From Paenimyroides baculatum (GTDB lineage Bacteria > Bacteroidota > Bacteroidia > Flavobacteriales > Flavobacteriaceae), in assembly GCF_008629655.1 (NCBI RefSeq), contig NZ_VWSG01000004.1:62001-126000 (forward strand): a stretch of 64,000 nucleotides of DNA. The letters run 5' to 3'. The stretch's first letter is position 1. The number at the start of each line of letters is the position of its first letter. Below the pieces are notes generated by a model that did not search any database, was not told where the DNA came from, and saw only the letters and a program-made list of their open reading frames with translations. This document shows, in pieces, positions 8,707 through 17,746 of the stretch. Both the position numbers and the translations under genes were made by a program.

Positions 8707-10749
8707 GTGAAAAAAATACTACTGTTTCTAATATTACTTGCTGTGAATATTTGTTTTTCGCAAGAGAATATTCAGGCAAAAAAGGTCTTTTCTTTACAAG
8801 ATCTTGAAAAGGAAATTAAACTAAAAAAAGATTGGAAAGCCAAAGTTGGCAACAATTTATCATGGAAAGACACTGATTTTAATGATGAAAACTGGCAACC
8901 ACAGAGTGCTGTGTTTTTTAATATGAAAGATCCGGCATACAAAGGTGAAATTTGGTTCAGACAGAAAATACAGATAGATTCCTCTTTAGTAAATGTACCT
9001 ATTTCGCTTATTTTTAATTCAAAAGCAGACGCTACAGTTTATATTGATGGCGAATATAAAGGTATTTTTGGGAAAGCTGAAATGATTTCAAATCCCGATA
9101 ACGAGAAAAACCATCCGGTTGTTATTGCATTCAAGACTTCAGGTGAACACGTATTCGCTGTTCATTACAAAGATTCTCTTTACACTGATAATGAATCGGT
9201 ATTTAGTAGCAACGGTTTTAAATTATCTTTGGTAACCACCGAAAAATATGTCGAAAAAACAGAAGTAAACCACTACTTATGGTTAGCAATGACAGCTGTA
9301 GGAATGATGTTTCTTACCTTAGGTGTTATTCATTTTATACTGTTTGGTTTCTACCGAAAATTCATAGCCAACCTGTTATTCGGTATTTTCAACTTTTGCT
9401 CGGGATTGAGCATTTTGTTAGGATACGCTACGGTATTTAAGTCGGGTATAGACGGCGTACAGTTTACAGATATGGCATCGCCATCATCTATAATATTTTC
9501 ATTAATTGGTGGTTTAGCCATAAGTGCAACAGTAAATTTCCTTTTCAATAAAAATAAAATATTCTTTTATGTGCTTTTAACTTTAGCGGCTGTTTCGCTG
9601 ATTTTAACTTTTACAGTTTCAAAGAACTTCATGTTTTTATGTTCCATTATAACATCAACAACGATGTTAGAAGCAATAATTATTGTTGTAATTGCAGCTA
9701 TAAATAAAAAAGCCGGAGCAAAGATTATAGCGATTGGTCTTGTTTGCAGTTTTTCTTTCGCATTAATTTTAGGAGTTTTTGTCGGAATAATGTTCGGCAT
9801 GCAAAAGCTAAACACGGTTACAATTTCTATAATTATTATTCTTATGATACTTTCTTTTTTCAGCACACCTTTTGCCATGTCTGCGTTTTTAGCATCAAAC
9901 TTTGCATCGGTAAACAGAAAACTGAAAGTACAGTTAAAACAAGTAAACTCGTTGTCTGAACAAGCTTTAAATCAGGAAAAAGAACGAAAAGGTTTGTTAG
10001 AAAACAAAATGAATTTCTTGGAAACCGAAGTAAAAGAACGTACAAAAGAAATTGAAATCCAGAAACAACAAATTGAAAAACAACAGATAGAACTACTTTC
10101 TGAAAAACAAAAATCGGAAGATTTATTGTTAAATATCCTTCCAAAAGATATTGCCGACGAATTGAAGGAAAGTGGCGAAAGTAAAGTAAAACAATTCAGC
10201 AGTGTTTCTATTTTATTCTCTGATTTCACCAATTTAGATTCGGTTTCGCAACGATTAAATTCACAAGAATTGTTAGATGAACTGAACCATTGTTTCAAAG
10301 CTTTTGACAATATTACAACCAAACATCAGATCGAAAAAATTAAAACAATCAGTTATTCGTATATGGCAGTAAGCGGGCTTCCGTTGATAAATGATAATCA
10401 CGCAAAAAAAATGATCGAAGTTGCGTTAGAAATGTGCGATTTTATCACAACCTATCAAGAAGAAAGAAGAAAAGCAGACAAGCCTTATTTTGAAATTAAA
10501 ATCGGAATTAATTCGGGCGAAGTAGTTGCTGGAATTGTTGGTATTAAAAAGTTCGCTTACGATATTTGGGGCGATGCTGTAAACACCGCTGCCCGTATGA
10601 AAGCCAAAAGTGAAAACGGAAAGATCAATGTTGGATCAACAACTTATGAATTGGCAAAATCATATTTCGATTTCAGTTATCGTGGAGAGCTGGAAATTAA
10701 AGGAAAAGGATTGGCAAAAATGTATTTTGTAGAAACTAAAACAAATTAA
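8707..10749 (+). CDS. 7TM class III nucleotide cyclase lacking the second metal Asp (C2-like)
   Basis: The 680-residue product has a signal peptide, a beta-rich N-terminal domain (about 30-180; Trp-rich with WFR and VYIDG motifs, resembling a galactose-binding-like fold), seven TM helices (about 190-400, 7TMR-DISM-like), a coiled coil with LLLNILPKDIADEL, and a cyclase domain (about 495-676). D506 (metal site 1) is kept, but the second metal Asp is Y550 (ISYSYMAV instead of IGDSYMAV), and the FT after metal site 1 is LD. N626, R630, K546 and D619 remain. This is the pattern of a C2-type half. As a homodimer it is probably inactive; see the next gene for its likely partner. GTG start one base after the previous stop codon. 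Confidence 0.85.
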   Translation: MKKILLFLILLAVNICFSQENIQAKKVFSLQDLEKEIKLKKDWKAKVGNNLSWKDTDFNDENWQPQSAVFFNMKDPAYKGEIWFRQKIQIDSSLVNVPISLIFNSKADATVYIDGEYKGIFGKAEMISNPDNEKNHPVVIAFKTSGEHVFAVHYKDSLYTDNESVFSSNGFKLSLVTTEKYVEKTEVNHYLWLAMTAVGMMFLTLGVIHFILFGFYRKFIANLLFGIFNFCSGLSILLGYATVFKSGIDGVQFTDMASPSSIIFSLIGGLAISATVNFLFNKNKIFFYVLLTLAAVSLILTFTVSKNFMFLCSIITSTTMLEAIIIVVIAAINKKAGAKIIAIGLVCSFSFALILGVFVGIMFGMQKLNTVTISIIIILMILSFFSTPFAMSAFLASNFASVNRKLKVQLKQVNSLSEQALNQEKERKGLLENKMNFLETEVKERTKEIEIQKQQIEKQQIELLSEKQKSEDLLLNILPKDIADELKESGESKVKQFSSVSILFSDFTNLDSVSQRLNSQELLDELNHCFKAFDNITTKHQIEKIKTISYSYMAVSGLPLINDNHAKKMIEVALEMCDFITTYQEERRKADKPYFEIKIGINSGEVVAGIVGIKKFAYDIWGDAVNTAARMKAKSENGKINVGSTTYELAKSYFDFSYRGELEIKGKGLAKMYFVETKTN

Positions 10750-10750
10750 G

Positions 10751-13414
10751 ATGAAAAAGTTATTATACATATATCTGCTTTTAATATCGTTTGTTTCGTT
10801 TTCACAAACAAATGATTCAATGAGTCTTTACACAGAGAAAATTTTCCCTGAACGCGGCGTTTTCTTTAACATAACCGATAACTGGAAATTCAAAACAGGA
10901 ACAAATAAATCGTGGAAAAATGCTGACTTTAATGATGCTGATTGGACATTAGTAAAGTACGATTCTTTAAAAGGAATAATTGGCAAAAAAGTAGATTTTA
11001 ATGGGAAAGCTTGGTTAAGAAATACTTTTGAAATTGATTCTACTTTGGTTGGTATTCCTTTAAGTTTGAATGTAGAAATGGCTCCGGGAGTTTATTCTGT
11101 GTACATTAACGGAAAATTTTATAAGACTTTTGGAAAGCTTAAAACCAAAGATCAAGAAGAACAACAACATATAAAAAGATTTGTGATTAAAGGTAATTTT
11201 GTTGATTTCATGTTCACAAAAGCAGGCAAGCAAACAATTGCAATAGAATTTCAAGATTCACAGATAAAATCAACAACCAATTATCTTGATTTAGAAGTAC
11301 AAATAACAAAACAAGAAAATGCAATAGCACAAGCCAATGCAATGCAAAATGTAACTACTATTTTATCAATTATAGGTTCGGTGTTTGTTACGCTTGCGGT
11401 TTTTCACCTGATCTTGTTTTTATTTTACAGGGAATTTATTCCCAATTTATATTTCAGCCTTTTTAGTTTAAGTATGGGCGGAAGCTTTTTTGCACTGATT
11501 TATTTATTCATGAAAGGCTTTAATATGAATGCGATTCAATTCACAGGGATCAGTTTCATTATATTAACCTATTTATCAGCATTCTCATTAAGCGGATTGG
11601 TTAATTCGCTGTTTGCAAAGAATAAATTAAGGTTCAAAATATTTTTAGCAGTATCCATTATTGGTCTATTAATTTTATTTTGGAATCCAGACATTGCAGG
11701 TTTTATTACTCTTTTAGTTTATACTTATGCGTTTTTAGAAGCATCGGTTTTACTAATCAAAGCAATTATAAAAAAAGTAAAAGGTGCCCGTATATTGGCA
11801 AGCGGTATTTTGTTAACCATCTTTTTTACTCTTGCGTTAGTAGTTTTTGCATTAGTAATTATGAAAGATGACGGTATTCATTTTCAAAACGATGATACTG
11901 CTACAGGAATTGCATTTGCTATAATTGTTATTGGAATGATCTTATCAATTTTCAGTATTCCTTTCTCTATGTCGGCTTATTTGGCTTGGTATTTTTCTCA
12001 CATTAATAATGAAAATGAGCAGAAAGTGATCGAAATTGAAGATCTAACGCAACAAAACCTAAATCAAGAAAAAGAAAAGCAAACCATCATAGAAAACATC
12101 AATAAAGAATTAGAAGTTCAGGTTGATAACAGAAAATCAGAAATCGAAAAGCAAAAAAGCGAAATTCAGCTTCAAAACAAAACGTTAGAAATTGAACGAC
12201 AAAAATCGGAAGTGTTGCTTTTAAATATTTTACCGGAAGAAGTTGCTTTGGAATTAAAAGAAAAAGGAAAAACACAATCGAAATTCTTTGACAGCGTCAC
12301 CATTCTTTTTACCGATTTTAAAGATTTCACAAAGCTTTCAGAAAAAGTATCATCAACCGAATTGATCGAAGAGTTGAACTATTGTTTTAAAGAATTCGAC
12401 AGAATTATCAGCAAATACGGTATCGAAAAAATAAAAACTATTGGAGATGCGTATATGGCGGTAAGCGGACTTCCTGTAAAAGATGAAAAGCACGCCATTA
12501 AAATGGTTTATGCTGCGTTGGAAATTCGCGATTTTATGGAAGAATACAAACAAAAACGCATTAGCGAAGGCAAAGAGTATTTTGAAATGCGTATTGGAAT
12601 TAATTCCGGCGAAGTGGTTGCAGGAATTGTCGGTATAAAAAAATTCTCATACGATGTTTGGGGAACCGCTGTAAACCTTGCTGCCGAAATGGAAGTTAAC
12701 GGATCAATTGGAAAAGTCAACATCAGCGAAAACACCTATAAGCTGGTTCATAAAAATTTTAGTACAGAATTACGTCCCGAAAAATTGGAAGATTCTCAAG
12801 TAAATATGTACTTTGCAGAAATTAAAGAGAAAAGCGTGAATTTAGAAAGGGCAAAAGAATTTATCTTGAACAAACTAACCGAAGAGCTGCCAAAGCACCT
12901 GCATTACCATAACATCAGCCATATTTTAGATGTTTATGATGCTGCCATGCGTTATGCAAAATTAGAAGGAATAAGTGCCGAAGATACCGAATTGCTTAAA
13001 GTAGCTGCGCTTTTCCATGATTCGGGCTTTATTGTAAAAGCCGATGGTCATGAATTGATTTCGTGCAAATTTGCCGAGGAATATTTACCGGATTTCGGTT
13101 ACAGTTTTAATCAGATCGAGAAAATAAAAGGAATGATCATGGCAACGAGAATTCCTCAAACTCCGAAAAATCATTTGGAACAGATTTTAGCTGATGCCGA
13201 CTTGGATTATTTAGGAAGAACCGATTTCGAAGAAATATCAAACGGACTTTTTGAAGAACTAAAGGCAGAAAATAAAATATCGGAACTTAACGCATGGAAC
13301 AAAATTCAGGTTTCGTTCTTTGAAAAGCACAGTTATTTTACCGAATCTGCCAAAAGATTACGAAACGAGAAAAAGAGAATCAATTTAGGACATATAAAAT
13401 CACAACTACTTTAG
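10751..13414 (+). CDS. 7TM class III nucleotide cyclase lacking the catalytic Arg (C1-like), fused to an HD hydrolase domain
   Basis: The 887-residue product has the same plan as its neighbour: signal peptide, galactose-binding-like domain, 7TM region (about 195-415), coiled coil and cyclase domain (about 510-695). An extra C-terminal HD domain follows (about 705-880; HYHNISH, LFHD with H756/D757, and DADLD). Both metal Asps are present (D522 in FTDF, D566 in IGDAYMAV), with K562, D635 and N642, but the transition-state Arg is E646 (NLAAEM instead of NTASRM). It therefore complements the previous gene, as C1 does C2 in animal adenylyl cyclases. The HD domain might hydrolyse a phosphorylated nucleotide; its substrate is unknown. 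ATG one base after the previous stop. Confidence 0.86.
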   Translation: MKKLLYIYLLLISFVSFSQTNDSMSLYTEKIFPERGVFFNITDNWKFKTGTNKSWKNADFNDADWTLVKYDSLKGIIGKKVDFNGKAWLRNTFEIDSTLVGIPLSLNVEMAPGVYSVYINGKFYKTFGKLKTKDQEEQQHIKRFVIKGNFVDFMFTKAGKQTIAIEFQDSQIKSTTNYLDLEVQITKQENAIAQANAMQNVTTILSIIGSVFVTLAVFHLILFLFYREFIPNLYFSLFSLSMGGSFFALIYLFMKGFNMNAIQFTGISFIILTYLSAFSLSGLVNSLFAKNKLRFKIFLAVSIIGLLILFWNPDIAGFITLLVYTYAFLEASVLLIKAIIKKVKGARILASGILLTIFFTLALVVFALVIMKDDGIHFQNDDTATGIAFAIIVIGMILSIFSIPFSMSAYLAWYFSHINNENEQKVIEIEDLTQQNLNQEKEKQTIIENINKELEVQVDNRKSEIEKQKSEIQLQNKTLEIERQKSEVLLLNILPEEVALELKEKGKTQSKFFDSVTILFTDFKDFTKLSEKVSSTELIEELNYCFKEFDRIISKYGIEKIKTIGDAYMAVSGLPVKDEKHAIKMVYAALEIRDFMEEYKQKRISEGKEYFEMRIGINSGEVVAGIVGIKKFSYDVWGTAVNLAAEMEVNGSIGKVNISENTYKLVHKNFSTELRPEKLEDSQVNMYFAEIKEKSVNLERAKEFILNKLTEELPKHLHYHNISHILDVYDAAMRYAKLEGISAEDTELLKVAALFHDSGFIVKADGHELISCKFAEEYLPDFGYSFNQIEKIKGMIMATRIPQTPKNHLEQILADADLDYLGRTDFEEISNGLFEELKAENKISELNAWNKIQVSFFEKHSYFTESAKRLRNEKKRINLGHIKSQLL

Positions 13415-13427
13415 TCAACCTTAAAAA

Positions 13428-14297
13428 ATGAAAAATATATTATCAAAAGATAGTTTTAAAGATTACGCTTTTATGCTGCTTGGTATTCTCTGCATTAGTT
13501 TCGCATTAAAAAGTCTGCTTATTCCCAATCATTTTTTCGACGGTGGTGTGACAGGTATCGCATTGCTTCTGTACAAAAAATACAACATAAATATCGCTTT
13601 GATATTTGTTGCATTAAACATTCCATTTTTGCTTTTAGGTGGAAAATTAATAGGGAAATCATTCGCGATAAAATCGATCATTTCGGTAATAATTCTTGGA
13701 CTTTGCTTGCTATTTATTCCTTTTCCTGAAGTTTCACACGATAAATTGATCGTTTCGGTTTTCGGTGGATTTTTTATTGGATTAGGAGTTGGTTTTGGTA
13801 TGAAGAGCGGAATTGCTTTAGACGGAATTGAAGTTTTGGCGGTTTACACAGGTAAAAAAGTCGGTTTTTCAATGAGTGAAATTATTCTTGGAATTAATAT
13901 TTTGATTTTCTTAATTGCCGGAATTTTCTTCGGATTAGAAGCCGCTTTTTATTCTATGTTAACTTATTTTGTGGCATCGAAAACAATTGATTATGTTGTG
14001 GAAGGTTTCGAGGAATTTACCGGAGTAACCATTATATCATCAAAAAGTGATGAAGTGAAGGCTTTCTTGGTATTACAAATGGGAAAAGGAATTACCGTTT
14101 ACAAAGGCGAACGTGGTTTTATGAAAGATAGTTTTGAAGTAAGTACCGAAACCGATATTGTTTACACGGTTGTTACTCGCTTAGAAGTTAGAAAACTTAA
14201 AAATGCGATACATGAAATCGACGAAAAAGCATTTATCTTTTCGAGTTCTATTAAAGAAACTGCGGGTGGAATTTTAAAGAAAAAACATGCGCATTAA
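13428..14297 (+). CDS. YitT family membrane protein
   Basis: The 289-residue integral membrane protein has about five or six hydrophobic segments in residues 10-200 and a cytoplasmic C-terminal domain of the DUF2179 type (about 205-285). The N-terminal signature (IPNHFFDGGVTGIALLLY) and the GGKLIGKSFAIKS region are typical of YitT proteins, whose transport substrate is not established. It follows the HD-fused cyclase by 13 bases with no terminator between, so it probably shares that transcript. A link to cyclic nucleotide signalling is only suggested by this position. Confidence 0.85.
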   Translation: MKNILSKDSFKDYAFMLLGILCISFALKSLLIPNHFFDGGVTGIALLLYKKYNINIALIFVALNIPFLLLGGKLIGKSFAIKSIISVIILGLCLLFIPFPEVSHDKLIVSVFGGFFIGLGVGFGMKSGIALDGIEVLAVYTGKKVGFSMSEIILGINILIFLIAGIFFGLEAAFYSMLTYFVASKTIDYVVEGFEEFTGVTIISSKSDEVKAFLVLQMGKGITVYKGERGFMKDSFEVSTETDIVYTVVTRLEVRKLKNAIHEIDEKAFIFSSSIKETAGGILKKKHAH

Positions 14298-14300
14298 AAT

Positions 14301-14334
14301 AAAAGTCCTGATACAATAAAGCATCAGGACTTTT
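14301..14334. terminator. Bidirectional terminator
   Basis: A 12-bp stem (AAAAGTCCTGAT / ATCAGGACTTTT) with T-rich flanks on both strands lies between the convergent YitT and methyltransferase genes. Confidence 0.85.
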
Positions 14335-14342
14335 TTTATTCT

Positions 14343-15110
14343 TTACTTGTAGCAGACTGGAATAATTTCTCCTTTTGCCAAACAGTATTTTTCTACTTCT
14401 TCTTTTGATAATTTCGCAGTGTAATCAACCTCATCGACTTTGAAACCAATACTTCGTAATTTATCAAAATAATCTCTGCCATAAACTCGAACGTGATCAT
14501 ATTGTCCGAAAATTTTAGCACGTTCTTTTTTATCGGTAATAGAATTATCTTCAAACGTTTTTTCTCTTGATAAATCTTGCGGAATCTGCAAAATTGCCAT
14601 ACCGCCTGATTTTAAAACACGATACAGTTCCTGCATTGCTTTAGTATCATCAGGAATATGTTCCAACACGTGATTGCATAAAATAACATCGTATGAATAA
14701 CTTTCAAAAGGCAGGTTGCAAATATCGGCTTTCACATCAGCCAAAGGCGATTCTAAATCTGTTGTGGTGTAATTTAGATTTTTCTGCTTTTTAAATCGAT
14801 TGTAAAATGCCTGTTCTGGAGCAAAATGCAATACTTTTGAATCTTTTGAAAAAAAATCAGTTTCATTTTTTAAATACAACCAAAGTAAGCGATGGCGTTC
14901 TAAAGACAATGTACTTGGCGAAAGAACGTTGTTACGCTGATTTCCATAACCGTAAGGAAGAAAAGTTCTAAACGATTTTCCGTCGATAGGGTCTGTAAAA
15001 CAATTTCCCTTTAAAGCCAAAGCCAAAATAGGTCTAACAAAATAACTCGCCCTAATTAAAATGGGGCGAGGTATGGTATTTAATATCGTTTTAAAAACTT
15101 TTTTAATCAT
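14343..15110 (-). CDS. Class I SAM-dependent methyltransferase
   Basis: The 255-residue soluble protein has a Rossmann-type methyltransferase core of the Methyltransf_11 kind. The motif around CNHVLEHIPDD (about residues 140-150) and LYRVLKSGGMAILQIP match motifs II/III of that family. The glycine-rich SAM motif is replaced by VLHFAPEQ, a form seen in a subgroup that includes some sugar- or lipid-modifying enzymes. Its ATG directly abuts the stop codon of map, so the two are co-transcribed. The methylated substrate cannot be told from sequence. Confidence 0.82.
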   Translation of the reverse strand: MIKKVFKTILNTIPRPILIRASYFVRPILALALKGNCFTDPIDGKSFRTFLPYGYGNQRNNVLSPSTLSLERHRLLWLYLKNETDFFSKDSKVLHFAPEQAFYNRFKKQKNLNYTTTDLESPLADVKADICNLPFESYSYDVILCNHVLEHIPDDTKAMQELYRVLKSGGMAILQIPQDLSREKTFEDNSITDKKERAKIFGQYDHVRVYGRDYFDKLRSIGFKVDEVDYTAKLSKEEVEKYCLAKGEIIPVCYK

Positions 15111-15932
15111 TTAAGATAAAACTAAAGGCTGCTTACGAAACTCGTCTTCTTCGTTCGATACAATTCCCAAAGCCTTGTAAATATATGCAAATGTTGAAAG
15201 CAATTCTGGCTTTCCATCAACCAAAGCAACATCGTGTTCAAAATGAGCAGCAGGCTTTCCATCGCGTGTAACAATTGTCCAACCGTCTTTTAACTGCTTA
15301 ATATTTTTGGTTCCCATATTAATCATAGGTTCAATAGCAACAGTCATTCCTTCTTGAAACAATTTTCCACGACCTTTTTTACCGTAATTCGGCATTTCTG
15401 GACCTTCGTGCATTTTTTTACCCAATCCGTGACCTACTAATTCGCGAACTACTGAATATCCGTGACCTTCGGCATAACGTTGAATAGCAGAACCTACGTC
15501 TTCTACCCTGTTTCCTATTTTAAATTCGCGAATACCTGTATATAATGATTCTTTTGTAACCTGTAATAATTTTTTTGTTTCAGCAGCAACTTCGCCTACT
15601 TCAAAAGTATAGCAATGATCGCCGTAATATTCGTTTACAATTGCACCTAAATCACACGAAATAACATCACCATCTTGCAACGCACGATCATTTGGTAAAC
15701 CGTGTACAATCTGCTCATTTACACTTGTAAGCAATGTACAAGGACAACCGTACAAGCCTAAAAAGCCAGGTACACCGCCGTGATCTCTAATATATTGTTC
15801 TGCTAATTTATCTAAATGTAAGGTGGTAACACCCGGTTTAATTTCTGAAGCTAACATTCCTAAAGTTTTAGAAACCAATAACGCAGCAGTGCGCATGATT
15901 TCTATTTCTTCTCTAGATTTAATTACAATCAT
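15111..15932 (-). CDS. map: Methionine aminopeptidase, type I
   Basis: The product removes the initiator Met from new proteins in the cytoplasm. The 273-residue sequence shows the pita-bread fold ligands in order: CDLGAIVNEYYGDH (two metal Asps), GHGLGKKMHEGPE (His ligand and substrate His) and TIEPM plus HFEHDVALV (two metal Glu). The length is normal for type Ia. It overlaps no neighbour and reads straight into the methyltransferase gene. It is not next to the ribosomal protein operon, where map often lies. Confidence 0.95.
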   Translation of the reverse strand: MIVIKSREEIEIMRTAALLVSKTLGMLASEIKPGVTTLHLDKLAEQYIRDHGGVPGFLGLYGCPCTLLTSVNEQIVHGLPNDRALQDGDVISCDLGAIVNEYYGDHCYTFEVGEVAAETKKLLQVTKESLYTGIREFKIGNRVEDVGSAIQRYAEGHGYSVVRELVGHGLGKKMHEGPEMPNYGKKGRGKLFQEGMTVAIEPMINMGTKNIKQLKDGWTIVTRDGKPAAHFEHDVALVDGKPELLSTFAYIYKALGIVSNEEDEFRKQPLVLS

Positions 15933-15998
15933 TTACTTTATTGTTTTGAAATGCAAATTTACGGTTTATTAATTAAATTTTTGTTTTTTATAAAAAAA

Positions 15999-16018
15999 GC
16001 CCGAAAATAATTTCGGGC
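15999..16018 (-). terminator. Terminator of gpmI
   Basis: An 8-bp GC-rich stem (GCCCGAAA / TTTCGGGC) is followed on the minus strand by seven T residues, just after the gpmI stop codon. Confidence 0.85.
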
Positions 16019-16047
16019 AATTCATTATTATTTACTTTTCTTAAAGT

Positions 16048-17565
16048 TTAAACCAACGCTTTCGCGGTCATAACATCTGGTTGTGGAACACCCATTAATT
16101 TTAGAACTGTTGGAGCAATATCTGCCAAAACACCGTTATGAATTTCTTTAATATCTTTATCTATTAAAATAACAGGAACTGGATTTGTTGTGTGAGCTGT
16201 ATTTGGACTTCCATCTTCGTTGAACATAGTTTCACAATTGCCGTGATCTGCCAAAACAATAACCGTATAATCATTTAAAATGGCTGCATTCACAACTTGT
16301 TGTGTACAAATATCTACCGTTTCGCACGCTTTTATAGCCGCACTCATGCTGCCTGTATGCCCAACCATATCTCCATTCGCAAAATTAATTACAATAAAAT
16401 CGGCTTCGGCTTTGTTTAATTCAGGTAGTAATGCATCTTTCAAATCGTAAGCACTCATTTCGGGTTTTAAATCGTATGTTGCAACTTTTGGTGACGGACA
16501 TAAAATACGTGATTCTCCGTTAAAAGGTTCTTCACGTCCACCTGAAAAGAAAAAGGTTACATGCGGATATTTCTCGGTCTCTGCCATGCGAATCTGCTTT
16601 TTACCAGCACTTTCTAAAACTTCGCCCAACGTATTAGTTACATTGTCTTTATTGTAAACAACTTTTACATTGTTATAGCTTTCATCGTAATTAGTAAGTG
16701 TAACGTAGTACAAATCTAATTTTTCCATACCGAATTCAGATAAATTCACCTGCGATAACACTTCGGTTAACTGTCTGCCGCGATCGGTTCTAAAGTTAAA
16801 AAAGATCACAACATCGCCGTCATTAATAGTAGTAACAGGTTTATTGTCATCATTAACCATTACAATCGGGTCGATAAATTCGTCGGTAACATCTTTTAAA
16901 TAACTGTCTGATATACTTAAAACTGCATTTCGCGAAGGCATTCCGATACCTTTTACCAATAAATCATACGCTTTTTTAACGCGTTCCCAACGTTTGTCGC
17001 GATCCATTGCGTAATATCTACCAACAACAGATGCCAATTTTGCCGGAGAATCTGCCATGTATTTCACCAGATTATCAATATGACCTGCACCTGATTTTGG
17101 ATCAACATCGCGACCATCGGTAAAGGCATGTACAAAAACATCGTTCAAACCAAAATCATTGGCTGCATCTAACAATCCGAATAAATGATTGATATGCGAA
17201 TGCACACCTCCATCAGAAACCAATCCTAAAAAATGAACCGGCTTATTGTTGATTTTTGCATAATTAAACGCTTCCTGCAAAACAGGTTCGGCACTTAAAG
17301 TTTGGTTTTGAACGGCAAGATTAATCTTTGCCAAATCCTGATATACAATTCTGCCAGCACCCAAATTCATGTGTCCAACTTCGGAATTTCCCATCTGTCC
17401 GTCAGGCAAACCAACATTTAAACCATCGGTTCGTAACTGTGCAAAAGGATATTTCTTGTATAAACTATCTATAAAAGGTGTGTTGGCATGATCTATGGCA
17501 GATACTTTTGGGTCGGGTGAATTTCCCCAACCATCTAATATCATTAAAAGGACTTTTTTGTTCAT
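16048..17565 (-). CDS. gpmI: 2,3-bisphosphoglycerate-independent phosphoglycerate mutase
   Basis: This glycolytic enzyme interconverts 3- and 2-phosphoglycerate and needs Mn2+. It shows the alkaline-phosphatase-like N-terminus (LLMILDGWGNSPDP), the phosphorylated Ser in GQMGNSEVGHMNLGAGRI and the C-terminal metal site VLADHGNCE. I chose the start at 17565 (MNKKVLLMILDGW, 505 residues), because family members begin directly before LxxLDGWG; an upstream in-frame ATG at 17589 would add eight residues. It is monocistronic with its own terminator. Confidence 0.94.
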   Translation of the reverse strand: MNKKVLLMILDGWGNSPDPKVSAIDHANTPFIDSLYKKYPFAQLRTDGLNVGLPDGQMGNSEVGHMNLGAGRIVYQDLAKINLAVQNQTLSAEPVLQEAFNYAKINNKPVHFLGLVSDGGVHSHINHLFGLLDAANDFGLNDVFVHAFTDGRDVDPKSGAGHIDNLVKYMADSPAKLASVVGRYYAMDRDKRWERVKKAYDLLVKGIGMPSRNAVLSISDSYLKDVTDEFIDPIVMVNDDNKPVTTINDGDVVIFFNFRTDRGRQLTEVLSQVNLSEFGMEKLDLYYVTLTNYDESYNNVKVVYNKDNVTNTLGEVLESAGKKQIRMAETEKYPHVTFFFSGGREEPFNGESRILCPSPKVATYDLKPEMSAYDLKDALLPELNKAEADFIVINFANGDMVGHTGSMSAAIKACETVDICTQQVVNAAILNDYTVIVLADHGNCETMFNEDGSPNTAHTTNPVPVILIDKDIKEIHNGVLADIAPTVLKLMGVPQPDVMTAKALV

Positions 17566-17682
17566 TTTTCGATTAAAAATATGGTTCAAATTTACTCATA
17601 GAATTTTAGATTTCGGTCTGTTTTTTTAACATTTTACTAAAAATAAATGTTAAATATGTTTATTAAACATTAAATTAACGGT

Positions 17683-17710
17683 TTGGTTTGTAATAAAGTT
17701 ATTATATTTA
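17683..17710 (+). promoter_or_regulatory. Candidate promoter of the YkuD-like gene
   Basis: TTG (17683-17685) is followed 17 bases later by TATATTTA, one base away from the TAnnTTTG consensus. It lies 37 bases before the ATG at 17747. Confidence 0.4.
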
Positions 17711-17746
17711 CGTTCAGAAGTTTAAACAACATTAATATAAGAACAA

